The notes beneath the pieces are model-generated. The model was not told the DNA's origin. It was given only the letters and a program-made list of their open reading frames with translations, and searched no databases. 64,000 bases of DNA from Euglena gracilis (taxonomy: Eukaryota; Euglenida; Euglenophyceae; Euglenales): contig CP154956.1 of the NCBI GenBank assembly GCA_039621445.1, positions 73,443,126 to 73,507,125 of the forward strand, given 5' to 3'. The translations under genes were made by a program, and so were the position numbers. This document shows positions 31,301-43,300 of the stretch, one piece after another. Position 1 is the stretch's first letter, and every line of letters starts with the position of its first letter.

Positions 31301-34300
31301 CCAACAAAGAAGGCATTTTTGTGTGGAAAACTCCTCGTAGTGGATATTTTGAACCAAGAATTGGGGCAAAAATGGCGGGAAGCAAGTTGGTATGAAATCA
31401 TCCATTTTTTTTGAATCACAGCATTTCTTTCCCCCGCATCTTTTTCTGTGTGGCGACAGGGAGTGAACTTTTGCGCAGGATTTGTTTTGTTTTCACAGAT
31501 CGGCATTTTTGGCCATTTTAAGGGGGTAAACCAAGTTTTGCCAAAAATTTTGGTCACTTTGAGGGGTGGCCACTTTGAGGGAGGGCAAATACCATGCCCC
31601 CTCCCCCATATTGTGCGTCCCATAATGAACCCCCAAAGTGGCCAAAAGTATTGGCAAATTTTGGTTTACCCCCCCCTCAAAGTGGCCAATTTCCTTCGGC
31701 ACCTTTGGCGCCAAAGGCCAAAATCTGACCCCCCCCCAAAGTGTCCCCCCTCCCAGAGTGGCCATTTTGGGGTCCCAGGTGCCTGGAGGGTGGCCACTTT
31801 GAGGCGGGGGGGGGGGAGTGAGGGTATTTTGGAAACATTGATTTTTTTGACCCTGAAAACAGCCCAAAATGGCCCCAGAAATCCAAAATTGGCTGAAAAC
31901 CGGCCGTGACTCGGGCTACACGAAGAGTTGGGGGGGGGGGAAGTAAAGCATGGTTGGAAAGTGCATTCCAAGGGCTTCATTTTTGCTCTCTGGACATTTT
32001 CTTTAATTTTGCTTCATTGCCGAGATATTTTGAAAAAAAAAATCGATTTTTTTGACCTAAAAAATTCAAAAAAGCACCCAAAATGGCGGCCACAAAAGTG
32101 CGCTGGAACAACGGCCAGCGTGTCAGCAGCCAAAACAGCGAATGGTACATTTTGTCTAACATTTCCGGAGATAATGTATGTTTTCTCGAGATATTCTCGA
32201 AAAAGTGAGTTTTGACTGAAAATATTCGAAACTGGGGGGCCGGCGAATCCTACCTTGTCGGCCTGGCTGGGGGTTGGGGGTCAAATGGAGGTCATTTGGA
32301 AACTCGGGACTGGAAGAAAAATTCTGGGAACTGGGCCGTGGTCATGGTGATAATCCGCGGTTTTCATTGCCTACCCAGGGGTGGGGGGGTGAGGGGGGGG
32401 TTCTTCGGTGGTGCCTCCCCCCTTTGTCGTACGACCACCCCACTATAATGACCACCCCCCGGTCGCAGGTTGCAGGTTAGGGGAGTCTAACGACCCGCAG
32501 GTGTTGCAGGTCAGGACCAAAAAACGAGGCTGTTTTTTTGAGGTTGTATGAAGATGCATCCATGCATGCCGCCTTTTCCAGGCATTTTCCATGTTCCCCA
32601 CTGGCGCTCTTTTTTTTTACACCCGGTGTCTGGGCAACTTCCGTCCCATGTTCTCCCGCTGCAGTTCGGGTCCTGTTTGTATCGGTCAATAATGTGAACA
32701 ACGACCACGCCCACTATGATGACCGCCCCCCCCGGTCACAGGTTGCAGGTCCCCGGTCGTACGACAAGGGGGTGGGGGGCTTCGCTCTAACTCTGAGATA
32801 AGAGCTCAGCGACCCTCCCCATAATGTACCTCCCCCTCAAAATGGCACCCAGGGGGGGGTACAATATGGGGGAGGCATGGTGCCCTCACCGTCCCCTCAA
32901 AGTGTCCCCCCAAAGTGGCTAAAAATTTTGGCAAATTTGGTTCCCCCCCCCTCAAAGTGGCCGTTGCCCTTTGGCGCCAAAGGTGTTGAAGGAAAAAATT
33001 TGACCCCCCCAAAGTGTCCGTCCCCCACCCCCCCAGAGGCCATCTTGGGGCCCTCGGTGCCTGGAGGGTGGCCACTTTGAGGGGGGTGAGGGTATTTGCA
33101 TAGCAACAATAAACGTTTCTTGTGCCGCTACGGTGGAATTTTCCTTTGCGCCGCAACCACCATTGAGGCTGCTCAATTAATCACATCGAAGGGTACGGAA
33201 CAATTCTGCTGATTAATCGGGGGGGGGGGGTCCGAATGATTAGGCCGTCAGGGATTTTCATTGGACGTGTCTTCCAGTGGGGACATTTCTGTCTTTTTCC
33301 CCCTGAAAATTGCCAAAAACCACCACGTTGATGCCATATTGGGGTGGCAAAAAGGTGCAGGGGGCAAAGTGCCGGCGGTCATTTTGCCCCTCTCTTTAGG
33401 GAAAATTCAGCCCGAACCCGGTGCCTTGTCAAAGTGTTGGTTTTGCTTTGGAGACGGATTATTTTCAATCCCCACCGATGAACGATTAATCACCCCCCCT
33501 CCCGAACAATTAATCAATTGATCCGAGTAATTGAAACAGCCTTACCACGCGGCAACAAATTGTGCTTGCGCTGTGACCGCAGTGCGGCAAGATCCCCCCC
33601 CCCCACCGCATCAGTCGCTGCACTTGTTCCGACCTGTTTTGATGAGTATTGCTTTCTCTTATGCAATGATCCCACAGAGATTTAGCCTACAGAATACTCC
33701 CATTCACCTGCAGCTGTTCACAATTTCATGCCCTGTAAGTTGTGAAAAAGTTGTTAAAAATTTGAGGTGGCTCATTCCTGCAGCTGGTGCCCTCTATTCT
33801 CGGAACAGCCTGACAAATTCTCCCAAAGAAATGACAGTGTTTTATGAAATATTTTGACAGTATCGGCAGGAATCGGCCAAACAGCCAGGGTAGGGTGGCG
33901 GGGGGGGGGTCAACCCCCCCCACCCCCTGCATGGTGGATGGGGGGGGGGTCGACACCTCTTCCTGTTTTTCTGGTGGCACTAGTTTTTGGACCCAAAAAA
34001 ATGCCATTGAAAATCCAATAAATTTCCAACAGAAAAATAAAAAAGAGAAGAACTGTCAGTGTAATTTGATTGAGCCAAAATTTGGTCCAATTTTTTGACT
34101 TGTTTTTTTTTTCCACCCCCTCCTAAAAAATTCCAATTTTTAAACCTGAAGTTCTTGAGATTTTTTCGTGAAAGCTGTGGTTGATGGGGGTCGACCCCCC
34201 CAACCAGGCCTTCCCGTTCTGCCCTGGTGTTTCCTGAACGTTTTAACAGGGTTTTTGAAACTTTTTTGTATGGTTTTTAGAACAGAATGGCATTTTATTT

Positions 34301-37300
34301 GGAGACATTCAAAAAACAGCCCTATTGCACAAAGTACCTCGTCAATGTCTCAAATGCTGCCTTGGGTTTTCCACAAAAAGTCAGTCTTATGCATTCATGA
34401 ACGTTGTCAAAATTTTCAAATAATTTTTGAAAATTTAAAAGAACTCTGTCAGGTGTGTAGGGCCCCCTCTGGCTTGAGAAAAACCCCACCCCACGATATT
34501 TTTTCAAGGATTCCCTGGCAGACCTCTTACGCAACCCTTGGGGACGGTCCCTTTGCGAAACTGCTAAAACAGACGCATTGCGAAAAGGAACAGACAATGT
34601 TCCTGAGTGCTTAACAACTGCGCCTGAGCAGCTTTTCAGAAGACCCCCACTTGTCCCCTCAGATTCCCAGCCTGTTCTTCAAGGTGATAGTTTACACGGA
34701 CCGTTGGTTGAAGGACAAAGAGGCAAAGGAGAAGGCTGCCCCAGAAACAAAGACGAAGGACAAAGACAAAATCAAGGCACTTGGTTTGCTGAAACAAAGG
34801 GTCAAGAAGATTACTGGTCGAGAAGATTTCTTCCCTCGCTTGAAGGTATCATTGCTGTCCGCCCTCCAAATGTGTTTGTGTGGGGTGGAATTTGGATGAC
34901 ATCTGTGAAGAATTTTGCCGAAGTTGAATTTTCTTATTTTATTGGTTTTTTAAATCCATTTTGATGTTGGCAGCATTCATTGGAAGGCCATGGCTTTCCG
35001 TTTCACCCAAAGTATCAAAAATGATCTTTCTTGATTCCTGATTTCGGTGGATGGGCAATCTTTCAGCATGGGAAATTCTTTTCTTTTCTTTCCAGTTTAT
35101 TCACCAACTATTTCTGGCCTTTTTCCTCCTCAGTCTGCCGAAAAAGCATTGATGAAGGAAGAGCAAGGCGATGATGAGGATGAGGACGAGGACGAGGAAA
35201 AGGATGACGAGGATATTGTCCAGCCAGCCCGGTGTGTGCCCGGCCACACACTCTGATCTGTTGGTTCAAAATTACAACAAATTTGATGATCTTTGTTTAT
35301 TTGTGCTCTAAATACTAACTAAAATTATTATTTAAATACCAAATATCTCTAAATATTAACTCAATAGCTAATACAAAAAAACAAAGAACTAACAACTAAA
35401 TAATTAAATACAAACTAAACATCAAGGTGATGGAACACCTCCAGAGCGAAATCCTCTTGCAAGTCTGTGGTGACGATATGTGCAAGACATCACACAAACC
35501 CGGAATCCGTGCCTTTACCAGAGATTTTTTCTCAGTTCCGCAAACAAAGGGGGGGTGGGTGGGTCCCGGCCGATCCCCCCCCCCAGGGGGGGGGTCCGGA
35601 CCTCCCCCCAGGTCCTAAAGACCTCTGACCCCTGTGCCCTGTACCCTATACCAAATGTCAACCCTCAAAATCAGGCAGGGGTAGATGGGAAGCCTTTCAG
35701 CATTGAACCTTTCGTGGTTGAAACCTCGGCCAGCGAAATCATAATTCAAAAGGCATTCGTGTCTCACCCCAGTGGACGAAGCCCATGCATCAGCGGCAGA
35801 AGAGACCCACTCACTCCCTGGGGGGAGGGGGGGGGTGCAGGGAACAATTTTGGGTGTTCAATTTGGGTGTCCAAAAATTTCATGCACTTTGAGTGGTAGC
35901 GATCCCTGGTGGGGAGGGGATTGGCCAGAAACCAGTCCCGGTTCACCAACTTTAAAACCTCTGGCCCACACCATTACACAGCCACCGCAGGTAAAATCCT
36001 TTGGCTGTCAAGTCCATGATGCACCAATGCTTGCCTGGGCAGTTGTTTCGTCGCAACTGCACAAAAGGGTGACCACTGCCTAGACTGACAAAATAGACAG
36101 CATGGATGGGATGAATGATTTCGCACACGCTCATTTGCCGTCCCTGTACTCTGGCAACACAGGCATCCCCCCTCTGCATTGCCGGCGGCACAAAGCCCAG
36201 CGCGAGGGGGTTGGCTGCCCCATTGGCAACAGGCCCAGGATGAGGGTGGGGTCTTCAGCAGCCGGGGTCGCGCGCATGTGCACACAATTGCGGCCAAGCT
36301 TCTGCTTGCAGTACCCCCCCCCCCAGGGGGGTTTTGCAGCTTGTCCAAATTTGGCCAGTGGAAATCCTGTGGACCCCCCAGGTTGTGGACCCCTGGGGGG
36401 GTGTAGCAGGGCTGGCTAGTGGATTTTTTTTTCCAGTCACCGGCGCGAAACGAAAAATTTTTGTGCCCTGCAAAACCTGCCAAAATGTCCATTTCTGGTT
36501 CTTTTTGGTTTTTTTTGGAACAAAATCAGCCAAATAAACACATTAAAAGCCTTATTTCCACCTCGGCGCGCAGCGCTTTAGGAAAGTTGTTATCGAGTTG
36601 GGGGGACCCGGCCCAGACCCCTCAGGGGAGGGGGGGGTCTAATTGGTGGCTTTCCAGTGTTTAGCAAAATTGCGCCATTGGGTTGGAGTCTGGGGGCCTT
36701 GGGTTAACACGTGAAGATGGATGAGGAGGGCCACCGGGACATGTGTGCGGAAGTGGGGCCCTGGGGGGGTCCGGAGCTGGACCTCCGAGGGGGGGTCCAT
36801 ACCCAGGCTTCTGGTGCGAAGTACCGAAGATTTTTTGGGGAAAATGATTTTGCACGGCCGATTTTTGTGGTGTCCCCCCTCGGGGGGGTCGTCCCACGCT
36901 GGGCTGGATGGGTCCCTTTCCAGATGGGTGACTGGGTCGACCCCCCCCCCCCCTGGGCCTTGAAATGAAGCCCAAAGGGGGCCTTGAAGGGGGATTTTGG
37001 GGAGAGAGGGACGGGCTCACCAGGGGGAAAAATTTTCGGCTCTTCGTGCTGTGAATTGTTTTGGGTGGACAGGGGATATTTCAAAGGTGCCAGGAATCAT
37101 TTTTTTCTCAGTGTCGATCAGGATTCTTTTTAAAGAAGTGCGAATCCTGCCAGGGGAAAAAAAACTCTCAAACAAACCCCCAAAAAGAAAAAAACACAAA
37201 AAATGCCAGTTGGACGTACCTTCTTTCAGGAGCTCCCTGAAGGAATTCTCCCCGAGGGTGCTATAATTTTGACCCCGTTGTCCTTCCAAATGTTGCAAAT

Positions 37301-40300
37301 TTTTGCACGTCACATTGAGTTGTGTGAAACGGGCCGCATTTCGTTTTGGTTGTTTTTTTTTTCCTTCGCAATTTGTGTTGAGGATGTCTTGTGGCACTGT
37401 GAAACCTGTACGATCGTGGCCTGGTCCAACAGAAGTGTGACGTCAGAAAGGTCCCTTGGTGGTGTCTGACAAAAGCGACTAACGTGTCTATGTTGCCTCT
37501 GATCCACTCCTGCATTTCATGGACATACAACAATCAATCGCGTTCTTTGCTGCATTTCCGTGTCGCATGTTGAATTTGCATCGATTGCCGCAGTCCATTG
37601 CTCCTTTTACACACCCCAAGTTCAGCTGCGCCCGGGGACCCCTATGGGGGGGGGTGTCAGCCAGCAGCCTTTTTCGAGCCAGCCCAAAAATCTTCCAGCC
37701 TCTGAGCTGGACCCACCCCGAGGGGGTCGTCAAAAAACGCCCTGGACCAAAGGTGGGGGTTTGTTGTGTTTTTGGCGCAAAGCACCGAAAATTTTTTTGG
37801 ACCGCAAAATTCCCCTCCCCAAAATGGTCCCCCCCGAACCCCCCTTTTTTTCGAGTGGGTGGGTGGGTTGGGGCCATGGGACCCCCCCCCCCTGGGTGTG
37901 TGCCATGGATCAGGTTTTTGCCCGGCCAAAGGCTGGGCCATAAAACTTTTTTCGGCGTTTTTGGCCGATTTTGGCTGGATTTTGGGTGGTGGGTGGGTAG
38001 TTTTGGGTGGGCAGGTGGGTTTTCGAAAAAAGTGGGTGGGTGGGGTTGGACCCGGAAAAAGTGCCCCCCCCCCCTGCCCCCGGGGGTCACAAAGTGAATC
38101 TATGTCTGGACCCCAGAGCAGATCGGGAGTCAGCCAAACAACCAGGGCAGTGGGGGGAATCGACCCCCCCCCCACCACCTCCCGTATTTCCGGAAGCACC
38201 AACTTCGGTGCCAGGTGAAAAAATATGTGAAAATGCTGTGGTTTTGGGGGGCCAACCCCCCCCCCCCACCACCAGGTCTTCTTGTTCTGCCCTGCTGGAC
38301 CTCCCCGGGTTTTAAGAAAACTTTAGTGGGAACTTTTTTGAGGCAACCCAAATTTCCGCTAAATCTGGGTTTCTATTTGGCGAATTGATGTCATTTGTCA
38401 GCCACCACATTCTCTCTCACAGGGAGAAGGCAAGGGCAGAAGAAGAGGATAAAGAGTGGAAACCTGAACTAATTGAAAAGAAGTTGCAGGAAGTTCTTGC
38501 CTTGAGGGGAAAGAGAGGTGTGTTCTTGTATTACTCCGAGACAGATTAAGTGCCTAACAATTGATTTTAAGTTTGGTGAGCCGCATCATGAGAAAAGTGG
38601 TGAATGTAAGATGGGATGCCACTGAAAGGTGTAGACACAATAACAACCTGTGCCCGCTGGACAAGGAAATTGTTGTGGGTGGTGTTTGCCGCTCTCCGCA
38701 GGAACCGACAAGTTGGAGCAGATCGAATCTCTGAAACGGATTTTGTTGCACACGGGCCCCGCTCAGGGTTTGACATGATCAGGGGTCTGCCCCCCCCCCG
38801 CCGTTTTTTTTTCCCGTCTAACCCTGCCCTGCCCTCCTCACGGTGCGTCTCCAACTGATGGTCCACCTGGTGGCGGCGTGGTACGACAACACGCCTCCCC
38901 TCGCCACACACATGCCAGCGGCAAGCTGGCGTGCTGCGTATGACAACCTGATCCGCATCCTGAATTTGTTGAACGATCACCCTGAGTTTGTCGTCCATGA
39001 GTCGGAGGACGATTTGAACGAAGTTTCCAAGTTTGAGAAGATGCCAGATGCTACCGTCGTATGACCTGCCAAAATCTCTGCTTTTGTTTATTTTTTGTTG
39101 ATCTGTGCAATTCACCCACGGCTTTCTTTGTTATTCAATGTTTGCATTTTTTTGTTGCAAATTGGAGTATTGGTTCATTTCCAAGGCGGGTAGAGCTCAA
39201 AATTCATCAACCACTGCAATATTTCAAAAATTTCTGAAATGGACCAAGATAAAAAAAATATATTTAAGTGCTTGTATTCCATCCCTGTTTTTTTGCGATA
39301 ATTTCCCCTTTGCCTCAATTCCTTTTTTTTTTGGTCAATTATGGGAAACGTTGCCCTTGCAATGTTGCTCTGTCAGTTTTGGCTTGAGACTGGTGACAAC
39401 AAGAAAAGAAATGGAATGGGAGTTTTTGGCATCATCAATGCTTCATGCTTAATAAATAATTGCTTGCTTACTAACTTGCTTACTTAGTTAATAACTTGCT
39501 TAAATATTTCAGCAAGTTTGAGTTTTCTGGATCGACTTCATAAAGTCATCACAGTTTTGTGTTTATTTGCTCGCTAACACAATCTTCTTCTTCTTCTTCT
39601 TCTTCTTCTTCTTCTTCTTCTTCTTCTTCTTCTTCTTCTTCTTCTTCTTCTTCTTCTTCTTCTTCTTCTTCTTCTTTGGTTATCTTTGCTCTTCAGTTCT
39701 TCATTCTCTGTTCCAGGTGGCCATTGAAGGCAATTTCATGGGTTTCACTGAACGGCTAGATGACGAGTTCATTAAAGCACTGCAGTTTACAGATCCTCAC
39801 ACCCAGGTGTCTCCTGCAGCATTGCCGACATCATCATTATCAGCGGCCACAGGAGCTGCATAATATTTTTGCTGTCTATTGTTAACAACTCGAACATTTC
39901 AAAGAGGATTTGCTTTTCCTGTCCGTCATTGGAGGAGGTTCTCAAGCATTTGTACCTTGTTTCCATAACATCCCGAAATATTGGCGGCATTTGTGACACA
40001 AGCAAATGAAAAAGGTTCGAGCAACAAGAAGATTAAGAGGAAGGAGCCACACAAATTATATGGGGCCAATATTTTGAGAATTTGGGGCATTCATCCACAG
40101 GTTGGACCGGGGGGGGGGGTCCGGGGGAGGGGAGGGGAGGGGACAGGTCCCCCCCCAAGGGGGCAGGGGGTTAGGTGAGTGGACACCCCAGGTTTGCAAG
40201 GTTTATTTTCGCCATGAAGCCCGAAAAAAGCCAAAAATTGAAAAAAACTTTGCCCCCAAATTGATTCCCAAAAAGTGGTTCCCCGGACTCCCCTCCCCCT

Positions 40301-43300
40301 CTCTTGGTCTTAAAGAGAATCCCTGGACAAGGCGCTGGAAATTTGTTAGGGAGTTTTTTTCCACGTTTGTGGTCCGTTTCCCTTACAACCCAAGAGTGGC
40401 CATTGACTAACTGGTTTCCAGAATGAGTGACTGACTAATTTTTGGAAGAGTAAAGGGGCCACCCCTTCCCACATCCTGGTCGGGGATCGATAAAAGATTG
40501 GACGGGAGGGGTTCCGGATTCCGGATTTCCCATCCATTTGGTTTTTGGTACATTTGGAATCGGGAAATCCTGGCAAAAGACACCACGGAATTGGAGTGTT
40601 TTAAAGGAGGCACTTCAGGTGATATCGGTCTAGATCAGTCAAATTTGCTTAAACACTGGCCGAATCAAAATTGCTTAAGCACTGGCCGACCCCCCCCCCC
40701 CCGGGGCGGGGGGTGGGTGATTGGTTTTTTCGGAGTGACTGACTGGTTTTTGGCCCGGACCCCTCCCCCCCCGGGGGGGGGGTCGACAAAAAACCACCAA
40801 AGTGGCCCGGCACCGAAGGCGCCGGAAATTTTTTTTGGCTTTTTTTATTATGTTTTTGGTCGGATCCCAGAGTGGCCGACCCCGGGGGGGGGGGGTAATG
40901 ACTGACTGGTTTCCTGAAAAAGAGTGACTGACTGGTTTTTCGGAAAGTGGAGTGACCCCCCCGGGGGGTCGGTAAAACATTTATGGTCCAGATCAGGCTT
41001 GTGTTTAGTCGGGTGGTAGTTAGTTAGTGGTAGTCGTTAGTCGGGGTAGTTAATTAGTGGTAGTGGTTAGTCGGGTGGTTAGGGGGGTGCTAGGGGCAGG
41101 CACCCAAGTGCACCCATCCGACCCCGGGGGGGGGGGTAGCAGGCACCTCCCTCCGACCCCGGCGCCGAAGGTGCCGGGGGCCCGGAAAAGGCCATTTTCA
41201 ATGAAAATTTTCTGGGTCCCCCCAGACCCCCCCCCTCTGGGGAATGTGCCTGCAGACTAGGGGCAGGCACCGTAAAGCACCCACCCACCCCCCTCCCCCC
41301 CTCAGTCTGTAAGCACAAGCCTGGTTCAGATGATGTGATGCCTCTTTCCGATGGAACGCCCTTTTTACAAACACTGTCTGACTGGATGCTTTCAATGATT
41401 TTTGTGTGTTGCATTTTTATTTTATTTTGTCTGTTGTTCTGGGTTGTGTTGTCCACAGGGCTACGTGGAACGGCTGGCAGATGAGCCTTACATGATGGAC
41501 GTCCTTGAACGGGTTTTCCATTACTACAAGTCCCGCGACCTGCAGAAACACGCTGCCCGGATGGCAGCAAGGATTTTGGATCATTTGTATTACCGCAGGT
41601 GTGCATTGAACGTGGCCCATGTCAAACCCTGGGATTGTGTTTCGGACTGTGGCACTGGCAAAAGTGGATGGGCGGTCCGCAACTGAATTCCTCAGGCAAA
41701 ACGATCACGTCAAGATGTTGGCGAAGCAGCGGATTCAGACAGACCAGCGGCGCCGCAAGTTGAAGAAGCAGGATGAGGAAGAGGAGGGCAAGACCCTGTG
41801 ATGATTGAAGGGCTTTGATTTTTGATGGCAAGATGGGTGATGAGCAAGTCTCTTTTTAAAACCGTCGCGCCCACACCATTGCTTAACACCTGTCCCCCCT
41901 GTGGGGGGTTATCCCTGGGAGGTTTTTACAAGTGGGACCGACCACGGCTCACCCCCCGTCGCTGCCTCACATTTCATCTTTTTTTTGTGTTCACCAAAAA
42001 AAGTTGTGTTCACCAACGTCTTTTGAACACACTAAGTGGATGTCTGGTCCGGACCATATATTCCCTTAACACCTGTGTGACCCCTCTCCCCGGGGGTTTT
42101 GAGAATGGGTGGGCAGGTTGGGGCCTGGGAAAAAGTGCCCCCCCCCCCGGGGACACTCGGTAAACCTAAACCCCCGCAGGTCTTCAATTTCGATTCCGGG
42201 CGTCGCCCGACCGGCTTGAATTCCCCAGGGACACAGGTGCTTGGGGAAGAAGAGGACTCTGGCCGCCGCCGAGGCTGCCGCCCAGGCAGAGGCGGAGGGT
42301 GGCGAAGGGGAGCAAGGTGGCGAAGAGGTGTGGAGGGGTGGGCCAGGCTCCCCCAAGGCTGAATTTCAAAGGGTGGCCAACCCCACCTCGGGGGCTGGGT
42401 TCGATGCAAGAAGGGTGCCCGGCTTTAGGTGGGGGATGCCCCTCCTTGATGGCCGCACCACCCTTCGGACTGACCAAGGCTGTACGGGATTCCCCTATCC
42501 GTGGTTGGGAAGCCTGTCGGTGGAAGGTTGTGGGGGCAGGCACTACAAGGCACTCCCGATCCGACCCCCCGGGGGGGGGGGGAGGTAGGGCACACGTCCA
42601 AAATTGCCCTAACACAGACCCTGGGGGCCAAAAATGGCCTATTTTCATTGTGCCTGGGCAGGCCGAAATCCAAATCCGGAGCCAGAAATGGCCTATTTTC
42701 AAAGGAATGTGCAGGCTGAAATCCGACCCCCCCCGGGGGGGTAGTGCCTGCCTGGGCAGGCACCCCAAGGCGCTCTGGACCCCCCCGGGTTGGTAAAAAT
42801 AAACAGCCTGGTAGGGGGGGTAAGGTGGTTGGGGGTCTGACCCCCCCCCCCAGGTGTTGGGAGGGGGTGTCTGGACCCCCCATCCCCTCCTTCCGGTGCT
42901 GTGCGCTGGAGAATGAGCAAAAAAGCCTTTTCCCCTCGCTCTCGAGGGTATCGCCCATTTTTTGATGTTTTGGTGTTTTCCACATAAAAAATGTTCAAAA
43001 ATTTCAAAAGGAGCATTTTTCAAAGAGAAAAATCAGGGATTTTCCAACAATTTTGGCGTGGTAGTTGGAGGGGACCCCACCCCTGGGAGGGGGTTCCAAC
43101 CAGCCAGCACCTTCCAGCCGGGCTGCGGACCCCCCCCCCCAGGGGTCTGCTGAAATAAAGTTCGGACCAGCCTGGCCAAGCCGGGCTGGACCAAAAAATT
43201 CGGCGGAAAGCGTCGAAATTTTTGGAAAAGGGGGTCAGAAATGGCCAAAGACAGCCATTTTGGGGTCGTTTTGGAGGGTTCACCTCCAAATTTTGCTGAA

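Noticed and set aside
33678-33734. Possible missing eIF3c exon with AG and GTAAGT borders
   Set aside because: Its translation (RFSLQNTPIHLQLFTISCP) does not resemble the expected linker.
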